Below are positions 1-7,877 of a DNA stretch of 64,000 bases, piece after piece. Source of the DNA: Lentzea californiensis (GTDB lineage Bacteria > Actinomycetota > Actinomycetes > Mycobacteriales > Pseudonocardiaceae); assembly GCF_024648825.1 (NCBI RefSeq), contig NZ_JANBBE010000001.1, positions 1,426,001 through 1,490,000 on the forward strand, read 5' to 3'. A model generated the notes under the pieces. That model did no database searches. It saw only the letters and a program-made list of their open reading frames with translations, and was not told where the DNA came from. A program made the translations under genes and the position numbers. How positions within the stretch are numbered: the stretch's first letter is position 1; every line of letters begins with the position of its first letter.

Positions 1-1277
1 GACCCGGGCTGCTCCACGTTCGCGCGCTGGCCCTCCCAGTACTTCTGCCAGGCCTCGTTCTTCTCGTCCTGCTTGACCTCGGCGTCCGCTTCGCGGTGAG
101 TCTGGTCGCTCCACTCCTGGACGACCGCGTTGCCCAGAACCTTGGGGTACTTCGGCAGGGAGATCTCGGGGAGTTCGTGGCCGAGCACCTTCGGTTTGAT
201 TCCGCCTTCGAGGACGTCGATCGCGTCGTTGAAGCGTGGATTTCCCACGTTGAGGCTGTCGCGCAGGTTCGCGTTGCGGGTCTCCTCCAGCGACTTCACC
301 GCGTCGGCCCTGGTCGCCTTGAGCTCGTCGCCCTTCGTCCCGAGTTCCTCCAAGCGCTTCAGGTCCTTGGCGTCGAGCTTGCCCTGCTCCGCCTTCTTCG
401 CCAGGTGCAGCGCATCGGTGGCCTGCCGCGCTGCCTTCTGGTTGTAGTCCGTGACGGTTCGTTTGAGGTTCTTGGTGGTGTTCCCCAGCGTGTCCCGCGA
501 GTGCTTGGCCTTCTCGGCGACGTTCTCCAGTTGCTTCACCACCTTGCTGATCTTCTTGGCGTTCTTGCCCGCGGTGATCGCGCCCTGCGCCACGGTGTCG
601 GCGATGAACGCGGCTTGTGACCCGCCGAAGGTGATCGGCGCCAACGCGGTCGCCGCAGCGAACTTGATGATCGTGTTCGAGATGAACGACGCGATCGCGT
701 CCCGTACCGCGCCACGAACGACGCCGATCGCCGACGCCGCGACCGTCATCGCCTGCGCTGCCGACGTCGCGTGGTTCGCGCCGCCCGCCACCACGTTCGA
801 GAAGTCCTGCACGGCCTTGCGGTAGCTCTCGACCGCAGGGCCTTGTGAACCGCTCAACGTGTTCAGCGTGGCTGAGTACTTGTCCGCGGTGTCTTGCATG
901 CGCTTCGCGATGTTCTTCCAAGTGGTCGCCATCGCGTTGACAGCGTCCGGGTCGCCGGCGAGGACGTCGAGACCTTCCTTGAGGAAGGCGATGTGCTCGA
1001 TCAACCAGCCGATTCCGGCGGACAGCAGGCTGCCGAGCGGGTTGGTCACGAAGCCGAGCAGGTCCATGCCGAATCCGGCCAGGTCACCCAGAACTGCCGT
1101 CCAGTCGCCCTTGGCGCCGTCGTAGATCAGGTTCGCGGAGCTGCTGAAGATGCCCGCCGCATCCCAAGCCTGCGTGGGGCTGTCGAAGTTGGAGAAACCG
1201 ACCACGTCTCCGGCTGCGAACTTCTCGGTCGCGTTGAGAGGATTCAGCTCTCCGATGTTCCGCGGCTCGTCGCTCAT
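1..1277 (-). CDS. Large ESX/type VII-associated protein, 3' end outside window
   Basis: The reading frame is open from an ATG at 1277 to the left edge, so about 425 N-terminal residues are visible and the C-terminus is missing. The start overlaps the stop of the preceding EspC-like gene (ATGA), which fixes it by translational coupling. The protein begins acidic (MSDEPRNIGELNPLN) and has an alpha-helical N-terminus with Gly-rich hydrophobic stretches around residues 65-100, resembling the WXG/PPE-like helical trafficking part of large secreted effectors. Residues 215-340 are Lys/Glu/Ala-rich and look like coiled coil. From context (YbaB-like, EspC-like, then a large protein) it is probably a type VII-secreted effector or toxin. 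The toxin domain, if there is one, would lie outside the window, so its activity is unknown. Confidence 0.75.
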   Translation of the reverse strand, partial: MSDEPRNIGELNPLNATEKFAAGDVVGFSNFDSPTQAWDAAGIFSSSANLIYDGAKGDWTAVLGDLAGFGMDLLGFVTNPLGSLLSAGIGWLIEHIAFLKEGLDVLAGDPDAVNAMATTWKNIAKRMQDTADKYSATLNTLSGSQGPAVESYRKAVQDFSNVVAGGANHATSAAQAMTVAASAIGVVRGAVRDAIASFISNTIIKFAAATALAPITFGGSQAAFIADTVAQGAITAGKNAKKISKVVKQLENVAEKAKHSRDTLGNTTKNLKRTVTDYNQKAARQATDALHLAKKAEQGKLDAKDLKRLEELGTKGDELKATRADAVKSLEETRNANLRDSLNVGNPRFNDAIDVLEGGIKPKVLGHELPEISLPKYPKVLGNAVVQEWSDQTHREADAEVKQDEKNEAWQKYWEGQRANVEQPG

Positions 1278-1600
1278 GGCTTGGTCCCGTCCAGGCCCTC
1301 GCGCAGTTTCGCGAACATCTGTGCAGCGGCTTCCTCCTGATCGGCATAGGTCTCGCGCATGTCGGAGAACCTCTCCGCGACTGAGTCTCCGGCTTTCTTG
1401 ACGGTGTCGACGTAGTCGCCCGCCTTGTTCGTCCAGTTCTGCATGACCTCGGCGAAGAGCATGCCGACCACGCCCCACGTCTGGTAGTTGCCGATGTAGG
1501 CCGAAGCGGCGTCGGCCGCGTCTGGAAGGCCTGCGATGAGGGCCTTCAGTTCGCGTTCGTGGGCTTCGAGAGCCTGGAGGTCGACTTGGAAGCCCGACAT
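1274..1600 (-). CDS. EspC/WXG100-like type VII secretion target
   Basis: A 108-residue all-helical protein. It starts MSGFQVDLQALEAHERELK and has a Trp-Gly turn (QTWGVVG) near residue 47 between two predicted helices, ending in an acidic helical tail. This size and shape fit the EspC-like ESX target family (small helical hairpins exported with ESX effectors). The ATG at 1600 overlaps the stop of the YbaB-like gene (TGATG), and its own stop overlaps the next ATG (ATGA), so the three genes form one coupled operon. It probably acts as the secretion partner of the large downstream protein. The family assignment rests on pattern and context rather than a database match. Confidence 0.75.
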   Translation of the reverse strand: MSGFQVDLQALEAHERELKALIAGLPDAADAASAYIGNYQTWGVVGMLFAEVMQNWTNKAGDYVDTVKKAGDSVAERFSDMRETYADQEEAAAQMFAKLREGLDGTKP

Positions 1601-2118
1601 CACCAGCCACCTTCCTTCTTGAAGAGGCTGCGCTGGTCGTAGTCCGTGTCGTCGTCCTCGGCGGGGCGGCGGGGCGGGCGAGGTGCGGGCGGCTGGGCTG
1701 CGGCTGCGTCTTGCTGTTCCTCGTTCACGACGAACTGCTGCGGAGGTGCCGCGGGCTCGGGTTCGTCCGGGACTTCGATCGGTGGGATCTGGGATTGGAC
1801 GAACTGCATGGCCTCGCTGTTGTCGCCGATGAGCGGGGCCATGATCGTGGCGATCTGGCCTACGGCCTGGGCCTGGGCTCGTTTCGCCGTGGACATCACG
1901 AGAGCGGCCAGGCGGTCTTTGGGCATGTCGTCGGCCTTTGTGCCGAACGACAGGTTCAACAGCGCTCCCCCCGCGCTGACGCTCACCGTCACGGCGCCGT
2001 CTGTGCTGGTGGCGGCGCCGGTCAGGTTCGCGATTCGGGACTTGGCTTCTTCTGCCTGGTCGAGCAGGGCGGCGGTGCGCTGCTCGTAGTCCTCGATGAG
2101 CTGGTTCGGATCGGTCAT
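1600..2118 (-). CDS. YbaB/EbfC-like nucleoid-associated protein
   Basis: 172 residues. The first ~105 look like a YbaB/EbfC domain: an N-terminal helix (YEQRTAALLDQAEEAKSRI) followed by a beta region (GAVTVSVSAGGALLNLSF) and a helix. The rest is a Pro/Glu/Asp-rich disordered tail with a basic C-terminus. YbaB proteins bind DNA as dimers. Actinobacteria carry many paralogues placed in front of ESX-type secreted effector genes, which is the arrangement here. Its role in such operons is not established. It is the first gene of the operon (ATG at 2118) and couples to the next gene by TGATG. Confidence 0.75.
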   Translation of the reverse strand: MTDPNQLIEDYEQRTAALLDQAEEAKSRIANLTGAATSTDGAVTVSVSAGGALLNLSFGTKADDMPKDRLAALVMSTAKRAQAQAVGQIATIMAPLIGDNSEAMQFVQSQIPPIEVPDEPEPAAPPQQFVVNEEQQDAAAAQPPAPRPPRRPAEDDDTDYDQRSLFKKEGGW

Positions 2119-2160
2119 GCGGTCCCCCTTGCACGTGCGTGAGGGGGACGTTACCGAGGG

Positions 2161-2331
2161 TTACTGCGCCTTGCTGGGGAAACGGGTCAAGCGCAGGAAC
2201 GCGGACCAGGCGGCCGACGAAACGGGGATGTGAGTGCTCGGCGCCTTGCTGTCCCGGATGCCCACGCCGTGGCCGATCTCCACGCAGTTGTTGCCGCCGC
2301 CGCTGAAGCTGCTCTTGCGCCAGGTGGTCAT
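2161..2331 (-). CDS. DUF397 protein
   Basis: A 56-residue protein of the DUF397 family. It starts MTTWRKSSFSGGGNNCVEI, the characteristic WRKSSxSxxxxxCVEV signature, and continues GVGIRDSKAP, another family signature. The ATG at 2331 overlaps the stop of the upstream XRE gene (TGATG). DUF397 proteins are the usual partners of XRE-DUF5753 regulators in Streptomyces and relatives (for example BldB/WhiJ-type systems). They are thought to act with the regulator as a toxin-antitoxin-like or developmental control pair. Confidence 0.88.
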   Translation of the reverse strand: MTTWRKSSFSGGGNNCVEIGHGVGIRDSKAPSTHIPVSSAAWSAFLRLTRFPSKAQ

Positions 2332-3164
2332 CAGAGACCCTCCAAGATGTCGTCGATCACCGCCCTGGATTCTTCCTCAGACAGTGCGATCGCTGCGAGG
2401 GCCGTCAGGATGTCCTCGTGGATCTTGATGGTGTCCGGGTCGTCGAAGAACAGGCAGTAGTTGACGCTCTCGACGTAGACGACCGGCGGGTACTTCGGGA
2501 ACTTCATCATCCGGAAATCGCCGGCTGTGCCCGCGTGCATTCCTGCTGAGCGAGGAATGATCCGGAAGCTGATGTACTTCCGCACCGACATCCGGAGCAG
2601 GTGGGCCAGCTGTTCACGCCACACCTCCAGGCCGCCGACCTGGAGCCACAGCGCCTGCTCGTGCACGAAGAACGTGAATTTGCGCCCTGGTTCGAGGATG
2701 TCCGCTCGTGCTGCTCTTGCCGCAGCGACCTTGGGAACGTTCTCCGCCTCCACCGACGGGGCATGCTCGGTGACGACGTAGCCGTATTCAGGTGTTTGCA
2801 GCAGGCCGGGCACGAGAATCATCGACCAGTCGATGATCTCCTCAGTGTCCCGCTCCTGGTTGATCAACGTGCGCACCTGGTCGGGCAGGCCGTCTTCGGG
2901 CATCTGAAGCCAGGCCTTGCCTGACTCCTGGAACAGTGCGAGCAGGTACTCGCGTTCCTCGACAGTGGCCTGGCAGTAGGCGAGCAGGATCTGGACCTCG
3001 ATCGCGGTCACGCCGCCCTTGCCGAGCGTCATGTCCGAGAGCTTGGCTTCCTGCCAGCCGAGGCGTTCGGCGAGCTGCCGGTGGGTGAGCCCGGTACGAG
3101 CGATGATGGCGCGCACACCGGCACCGAACTCCCGTCCCGCCACGCTGGAGGATCTTTTGGGCAT
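2331..3164 (-). CDS. XRE-family regulator with DUF5753 domain
   Basis: 277 residues. The helix-turn-helix lies near residues 13-65 (RTGLTHRQLAERLGWQEAKLS), followed by the DUF5753 domain from about residue 95 (WSMILVPGLLQTPEY, later WREQLAHLLRMS and YVESVNYCLFFDD). This is the WhiJ-like architecture common in antibiotic-producing actinomycetes and nearly always paired with DUF397, as here. On the coding strand a -10-like TAGCTT ends about six bases before the ATG at 3164, so the mRNA may be leaderless. The target is unknown. The neighbouring acyl ligase is transcribed toward it from the right, so it is not obviously part of that operon. Confidence 0.87.
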   Translation of the reverse strand: MPKRSSSVAGREFGAGVRAIIARTGLTHRQLAERLGWQEAKLSDMTLGKGGVTAIEVQILLAYCQATVEEREYLLALFQESGKAWLQMPEDGLPDQVRTLINQERDTEEIIDWSMILVPGLLQTPEYGYVVTEHAPSVEAENVPKVAAARAARADILEPGRKFTFFVHEQALWLQVGGLEVWREQLAHLLRMSVRKYISFRIIPRSAGMHAGTAGDFRMMKFPKYPPVVYVESVNYCLFFDDPDTIKIHEDILTALAAIALSEEESRAVIDDILEGL

Positions 3165-3187
3165 GTCGGAAAGCTAGGCCCGGCATG

Positions 3188-4573
3188 TCATTTCGGGCCA
3201 TTGTTTCCGGCCAAATGTGCCTGAAGGTAGGACGCATGGAGCGGCTCCATGTTTCGAATGATCTTGCCGCTGGACGTCCTCGGCAACATGTCCATGACGT
3301 GGATGTGTTGGGGGAGCTTGAATTCCGCGAGCCTTTCCGTGCACCACTCAGACAACGCCTGGGCGGTGAGGGTGTTGCTGGCAGTGCCCACGTAGGCCCG
3401 GATCTCCGTCCGTCCCACCGCGACGGCCTCGGTCACCTGCGGGTGTCCACGTAGGACGTGTTCCACCTCGGTCAGGTCGACCTTGTTGCCGCGCACCACC
3501 ACCAGCGAGTCGGCTCGGCCGAGCAGGCGGAGTTCGCCGTCGGCGGTGAACTCGCCCCGGTCGCCGGTGCGGAACCAGCCGCCGGCGAAGCGTGCCGGGT
3601 CGTTCTCGGCCAGGTACGGGGTTTCCTGCAGGGCCACTTCCACCAGGCCGTTGCGCACTCGCGCGGTGATGCCGGACATCGGCCTGCCGACGGACGGGCG
3701 GACCGTGCCGGAGATGGCCATGGTCAGTGCGCCGGTCTCGGTGGTGCCGAAGCATTCGCCGACCGGGAAGCCGTAGGCGGCGAGGAACCTGTCGGCCACG
3801 TCCTGCGGCATCATCTCGCCGCCGGCGAACGCGCCCCGCACGGTCTGCAAAGCGGAGCGGTCGGGTGAGGCGGCCAGCAGGTCGAAGTGGAACGGCAGGC
3901 CGGTGACGAAGTCGACCTCATGAGTTCGTGCGCAGGAAAGAACGTCTTCTGCGGTTGGGCTTGCGGCGAACACGAGGTGTGCGCCTACCGCGAGAGAGTG
4001 CAGCAGGCCACCGACCAGGCCGAAGCTGTGCGCAGGGGAGTTGAGCAGCAGCAGGCGTTCGCCGCGTCGCACCATGCCGTCGGCGGCGGAGAAGCGGGCC
4101 ACCTCGTCGACGAGTGACGACGTGCTGCGGCCGATCACCTTCGGGCGGCCGGTGGAGCCGGAGCTGAACTGGACCAACCGGTGTGGAGACGCCGCGGGAA
4201 GGCCTTCGACCCGTTCGGCCACCAGTCCGTACCGCTCCTGGAAGCCCTGAGCGGGGGTGCCGCCGGGGTGCACGAGGAACTCCGGGCGCGTCAGCTCGTG
4301 CAGGACGTGGGCTTCGGCCGGGCGCAGGCGGTGGTCGATCGAGATCACCTGCGCGCCGAGGCTCCACAACGCGAGCACGGCCTCCAGTTGGCTGAAGCTC
4401 GGTGGCACCTGGACGGCGACCGTGCTGCCGTCACCGATTCCGACTGCGGCGAAACGAAGGGAGTGAGCGGTGACGTCGGCGCGTAGAAGGCCGTGCGTGA
4501 CTGTGCTGCGGTGACTGAGGATCGGCACCTCGTCGCCGTGGCGGTGCAACAGTTCGGTGATGAACGCGCGCAC
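3188..4573 (-). CDS. AMP-forming acyl-CoA ligase family enzyme of the 3,4-AHBA operon
   Basis: 461 residues of the ANL (adenylate-forming) superfamily. The P-loop signature FSSGSTGRPK lies near residue 135, the A5-like CFGTTETG near 272, the A7 aspartate in GGWFRTGDRG near 335, and the catalytic C-terminal lysine motif PRTSSGKIIRN near 436. The enzyme is shorter than typical ~520-residue ligases, mainly at the N-terminus. The GTG at 4573 follows the stop of the GriH-like gene by one base, so it is the last gene of that operon. It probably activates 3-amino-4-hydroxybenzoate or a derivative. Related ligases in some 3,4-AHBA clusters (CreM, CmaA6, AvaA6) instead drive diazotisation with nitrite. 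That role is possible, but no nitrite-forming genes (creD/creE type) lie nearby. Confidence 0.8.
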   Translation of the reverse strand: MRAFITELLHRHGDEVPILSHRSTVTHGLLRADVTAHSLRFAAVGIGDGSTVAVQVPPSFSQLEAVLALWSLGAQVISIDHRLRPAEAHVLHELTRPEFLVHPGGTPAQGFQERYGLVAERVEGLPAASPHRLVQFSSGSTGRPKVIGRSTSSLVDEVARFSAADGMVRRGERLLLLNSPAHSFGLVGGLLHSLAVGAHLVFAASPTAEDVLSCARTHEVDFVTGLPFHFDLLAASPDRSALQTVRGAFAGGEMMPQDVADRFLAAYGFPVGECFGTTETGALTMAISGTVRPSVGRPMSGITARVRNGLVEVALQETPYLAENDPARFAGGWFRTGDRGEFTADGELRLLGRADSLVVVRGNKVDLTEVEHVLRGHPQVTEAVAVGRTEIRAYVGTASNTLTAQALSEWCTERLAEFKLPQHIHVMDMLPRTSSGKIIRNMEPLHASYLQAHLAGNNGPK

Positions 4574-4574
4574 T

Positions 4575-5648
4575 TCAGGACTCCTTGCAGAACTCGCCGA
4601 TGGGGAGGCCGACGTGTCGTTGCTCTGAGGCGATGTAGCCGAGCAGTTCGTCGCCGGGCTGGAGTTCGGTCACGTTGCGGACCTTGCCGCCGGGTGCGAG
4701 GACGCGGACGTGCCAGTCGTCCTGCACCATCAGGTCGACCACGACGTTCTCCGGTGAGCGTGCGGTGATGGTGAGCATCGGACGGGACTCGAGCTTGGCC
4801 CTGCCGACGGTGAGTTCGCGGGTGCGGCCGTCGGCGTCCACGGCGAGGACCTTGCTGCCGGAACGCAGTTCGGACAGGTAGTTGGTGCGGTTCGCCGGGC
4901 CCAGCACGTACGAGTGCAGCGCGCCCGCGTTCACCCGGAACGGCCGCGTCGGCATGTACGGCAACGGATGCGTCTCGCTGCAGCAGAGGAGGAAACCCGA
5001 CGAGAACGAGCCCACGAGGATGCCCTCGTCCTCGCGGAAGTGCGAGGCGGTGTCGACGCAGACGCGGTCGCCGAGGCCGTTGTGGGTCAACGCTTCCACG
5101 GTGAGCGTGGTCAGGGTCAGCGGCGGGGACGTGGTTTCCAGCAGCCGGGCCAGTTTGAACACGTCGGTCGCGTCCTGCGGGGCCATCAGCACGCCGTCCG
5201 AGCCGTGTTCCAGGCATTCGAGGACGATCGCGGCCTCGACGAGGTCGGTGACGACGGTGACCAGCTTGCCGGGTGCGCCGTCGGCGGCGGCGATCACGAT
5301 CTCCAGCGGGATCTTTGTCGGGTCGGTGAACGCAACGACGGTGTGGTCGAGCCGTTCCGCCGCGGCACAGGCGAGCTTCAGCGTGCGGTCGTCGCTGACC
5401 GTCACGAACGCGGAACCCGAGAGCAACCGGTCGAGTTGGTCCTGGTCGTGCACCGCCACGGTGACGAGGTGAGGGCTGTCGGCCGGCTCCGTGGTGATCA
5501 GCACGCGGGTGATCGTCGGCGGCAGGCCGTCCAGCGACGACGGGTCGTCCGCGACGACTCCGGCGATCCGGCTGTGCACGGCCGCGTCGATCACGGCGGT
5601 CCGGTGCGCTTCCGGGACGGTTCTGAGGTCGATCCAGGCGAACTTCAC
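4575..5648 (-). CDS. 3-dehydroquinate synthase II family (GriH-like) enzyme
   Basis: 357 residues of the archaeal-type 3-dehydroquinate synthase II family, unrelated to AroB. It opens KFAWIDLRTVPEAHR and ends with the family's TARSPENVVVDLMVQDDWHV, PGDELLGYI and HVGLPIGE segments. In archaea this enzyme makes 3-dehydroquinate. In Streptomyces griseus GriH converts the GriI product to 3-amino-4-hydroxybenzoate. The GTG start at 5648 overlaps the stop of the GriI-like gene (GTGA), so the pair is translationally coupled. Bacteria with an ordinary shikimate pathway do not need this enzyme for aromatic amino acids, so together with its partner it points to 3,4-AHBA synthesis. Confidence 0.88.
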   Translation of the reverse strand: MKFAWIDLRTVPEAHRTAVIDAAVHSRIAGVVADDPSSLDGLPPTITRVLITTEPADSPHLVTVAVHDQDQLDRLLSGSAFVTVSDDRTLKLACAAAERLDHTVVAFTDPTKIPLEIVIAAADGAPGKLVTVVTDLVEAAIVLECLEHGSDGVLMAPQDATDVFKLARLLETTSPPLTLTTLTVEALTHNGLGDRVCVDTASHFREDEGILVGSFSSGFLLCCSETHPLPYMPTRPFRVNAGALHSYVLGPANRTNYLSELRSGSKVLAVDADGRTRELTVGRAKLESRPMLTITARSPENVVVDLMVQDDWHVRVLAPGGKVRNVTELQPGDELLGYIASEQRHVGLPIGEFCKES

Positions 5649-6433
5649 CGGTTCTCCAAGGTGGCGGTCAGGGCGTGGATGAGACTTGCGTCGGTGGGCG
5701 CGTGCACGATCGACGCCAGCTCCGCGACCAGGTGCATCGGCGCCGGCGAGGTGAAGACCCGCCGACCTACGGCGAGGCCCGCGCAGCCCGCGTCCATCGC
5801 CACGCGGGCGTGCCCGGCGAGGCTGTGCGCGGAGGCGGGACCACCTGCGACGATCACCGGAATCGGGCAGCTGGCAACGACTTCGGTCATGTCGTCGGCG
5901 AGGGTGGTCTTGACGATGTCCGCGCCGAGGTCGGCCGCGATGTTGACGACGTGCGCCAGCAGGGCGGGGTCCGTGGGGTCGACGATGCGCGGGCCGCGGG
6001 CGTAGGCCATCACGACCAGCGGGACGTTCCACGAGTCGCACGCGGCCGCGACCGTGCCGAGGTCGGTGAGCTGGCGGGACTCCGTGTCGGAGCCGATGTT
6101 GACGTGCACGCTCACCGCGTCGGCACCGAGCCGCAACGCCTCGTCGACCTCGCCGACGAGCACCTTGGCGTTGACGTCGGCCATGTGCGCGGTGCCCGCG
6201 CTCAAGTGCACGATCACCGCGCATCCGCCCAGCACAGAGGGATCGATGGTGCGAATCCGTCCTTTGTGGACGATGATGGCGTCGGCGCCGCCCAGCACGA
6301 CGGCGTGGACGAGGTCCCGCCACCGGTCCCGCGGCACCACCGGACCGTCCGAGACGCTGTGGTCCAACGGCACGAAGAGGTACCGGTCGTCGTGCGGACG
6401 GGAAAGGCGTCGCAGCCGCAACGCTTTCCTCAT
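5645..6433 (-). CDS. 2-amino-3,7-dideoxy-D-threo-hept-6-ulosonate synthase (GriI-like)
   Basis: About 262 residues of the class I aldolase family that includes archaeal ADH synthase and GriI. The substrate-binding signature VPLDHSVSDGPV is near residue 20, and the Schiff-base lysine sits in ADIVKTTLADD, followed by PVIVAGGP. The expected reaction condenses L-aspartate-4-semialdehyde with a triose-phosphate-derived donor to give the C7 precursor of 3,4-AHBA. I place the start at the ATG at 6433 because AGGAGG lies ten bases upstream. A GTG at 6442 in the same frame is only one base from that ribosome site. It is the first gene of the operon and diverges from the LysR gene at 6633. Confidence 0.87.
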   Translation of the reverse strand: MRKALRLRRLSRPHDDRYLFVPLDHSVSDGPVVPRDRWRDLVHAVVLGGADAIIVHKGRIRTIDPSVLGGCAVIVHLSAGTAHMADVNAKVLVGEVDEALRLGADAVSVHVNIGSDTESRQLTDLGTVAAACDSWNVPLVVMAYARGPRIVDPTDPALLAHVVNIAADLGADIVKTTLADDMTEVVASCPIPVIVAGGPASAHSLAGHARVAMDAGCAGLAVGRRVFTSPAPMHLVAELASIVHAPTDASLIHALTATLENR

Positions 6434-6515
6434 GGCGCTCACACCTCCTGCGGTCGTTTGGTGTCAACAGCAGCGTGGAGCAGTCCGCGCGCGCAGCGGC
6501 AGGTGTGACGTGCCG

Positions 6516-6531
6516 ATAATTCCGGGGTTAT
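6516..6531. promoter_or_regulatory. Candidate LysR operator between griI-like and lysR genes
   Basis: ATAATTCCGGGGTTAT is an ATAA-N8-TTAT dyad in the 200-bp divergent spacer, of the T-N11-A shape used by LysR regulators. It is a candidate only. No promoter hexamers could be fixed with confidence for the GriI-like side. Confidence 0.35.
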
Positions 6532-6632
6532 GGGCCTGACAGAGCAATCGCCCTTGCAACGGCCACAGAGCGTGATCTGGTGACACCCACGTGGCCGTGT
6601 TCGTTGGTGGGCAACTGTCCTAGGCTTCCTCA

Positions 6633-7547
6633 GTGCGAATGGAGCTGAGGCATCTGCACGTGGTGCTGACGGTGGCGCGGGCAGGAAGCATCAGCCGCGC
6701 CGCCTCCCAGATGAAGATCGCCCAGGCCGGGCTGACCGCCCAGGTGCGCAGGATCGAGGCGAGTCTCGGCGGGCCGTTGTTCCTGCGCCGCAACGACGGC
6801 GTCGAGCTGACCGAGCTGGGCCGCCACGTCGTGCTGCGGGCACAGGACCTGGTCGAACGGTTCGACGACCTGCTCGTCACCTCGCACAAGCTGGCCGGCC
6901 GCGGCGACTCCGGCATCCGGCTCGGTGGCGTGACCGGCTCGCCGACCGCGCTGCTGGTCGGGGTGGTCAGGGAGGTGCTGCCGAGCCTGCCGCAGACCAC
7001 GCACATCGAACGCGGCGGTGACACCGTGCTGGAACTCGTGCGCACCGGCGACCTCGACCTGGCCCTGGTGGTGGAGTTCCCGCGCAGCCCGTTGCGGTTC
7101 CCGGAAGCGGTCGGCCTGCGCGGCGTCGTCACGGAACGCATGCTGATCGGCGTCCCGGTCGGCCATCGGCTGTCCGGCCGCAGCGAGGTGCTGCTGTCCG
7201 AGCTCGCCGGCGAGGAGTGGGTCGTGCCGGACGAGAACCACGGCGGGCGGCTGAACCTCGACCTGGCCTGCGAGGCCGTCGGGTTCACGCCGCGGTGCGC
7301 GCACTTCGGCGTCGATCCGGTCGTCGCGGCCGACCTGGTGCGGTCGACCGGTGCGGTGGCGGGGTTCTTCCCCGGTCACGACCTGCCGGGCGTGCTGCTC
7401 AAGCCGATCATCGGCAACCCGCTGCACCGGCGGATCACGCTGGTGTGGAACACCGGCGCCGCCGAACACGTGGACGACGTGCACGCCGGCCTGCTGCGCG
7501 CCTACCACGAGCGGACGCCGCACTCGGGCCGGCTGCTGGCCTCATGA
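6633..7547 (+). CDS. LysR-family regulator divergent from the 3,4-AHBA operon
   Basis: 304 residues. The N-terminal winged helix reads MELRHLHVVLTVARAGSISRAAS and continues to ELTELGRHVVLRAQ, followed by a LysR substrate-binding domain to the end. The GTG at 6633 is preceded by a -10-like TAGGCT with about six bases between, so a leaderless transcript starting on the GTG is likely. An ATG two codons later (6639) is the alternative. Divergent placement next to the GriI/GriH/ligase operon makes it the probable local regulator, and its inducer is unknown. Confidence 0.85.
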   Translation: MRMELRHLHVVLTVARAGSISRAASQMKIAQAGLTAQVRRIEASLGGPLFLRRNDGVELTELGRHVVLRAQDLVERFDDLLVTSHKLAGRGDSGIRLGGVTGSPTALLVGVVREVLPSLPQTTHIERGGDTVLELVRTGDLDLALVVEFPRSPLRFPEAVGLRGVVTERMLIGVPVGHRLSGRSEVLLSELAGEEWVVPDENHGGRLNLDLACEAVGFTPRCAHFGVDPVVAADLVRSTGAVAGFFPGHDLPGVLLKPIIGNPLHRRITLVWNTGAAEHVDDVHAGLLRAYHERTPHSGRLLAS

Positions 7548-7610
7548 CCCGCTGGGCCTCGACGCGCCTGAAATCCGCTAGTCAAGTCCTCCCGCCCGCT
7601 TGCCGCAGAC

Positions 7611-7791
7611 CGCACGCGGGGCCCTTACGTACCGTGTGACCGTACGAAAGCTCCCCGCGTGCGACACAATCCGGCACACCCCCGCCGGGCAGCAGGAACG
7701 CACGGAGTGTCCCAGCCCGACACGCCGTGCAGCGAACCGCACGCGGGGAGCTTTCGTACCGACATGCAGTACGTAAGGGCCCCGCGTGCGG
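7611..7791. repeat. Two inverted copies of a palindromic repeat between convergent genes
   Basis: The 330-bp gap between the converging lysR and kinase genes holds no gene. It contains two ~53-bp units (7611-7663 and 7739-7791). Each is bounded by CGCACGCGGGG and CCCCGCGTGCG, with one inner arm reading CCCTTACGTAC and the other GTACGAAAGCT. The second unit is the reverse complement of the first with a changed centre, so the whole can fold as one large nested cruciform or as two hairpins. Related hairpins occur at 24235-24283 and 36487-36537. A terminator role is plausible. Confidence 0.8.
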
Positions 7792-7877
7792 TCAACAGCA
7801 GGCGGGCGAGGCCCGATGTCGTGCCGTGGAGTGGAGTGATTTTGATTGCGAACTCACGGTGCGGGACAGCCGGCACG

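Noticed and set aside
4575..6433. Reading the two synthases as ordinary shikimate-pathway genes
   Set aside because: The pair is the alternative ADH synthase / type II dehydroquinate synthase set, which aerobic actinobacteria with AroB do not need for aromatic amino acids. The adjacent ligase and LysR gene fit 3,4-AHBA better.
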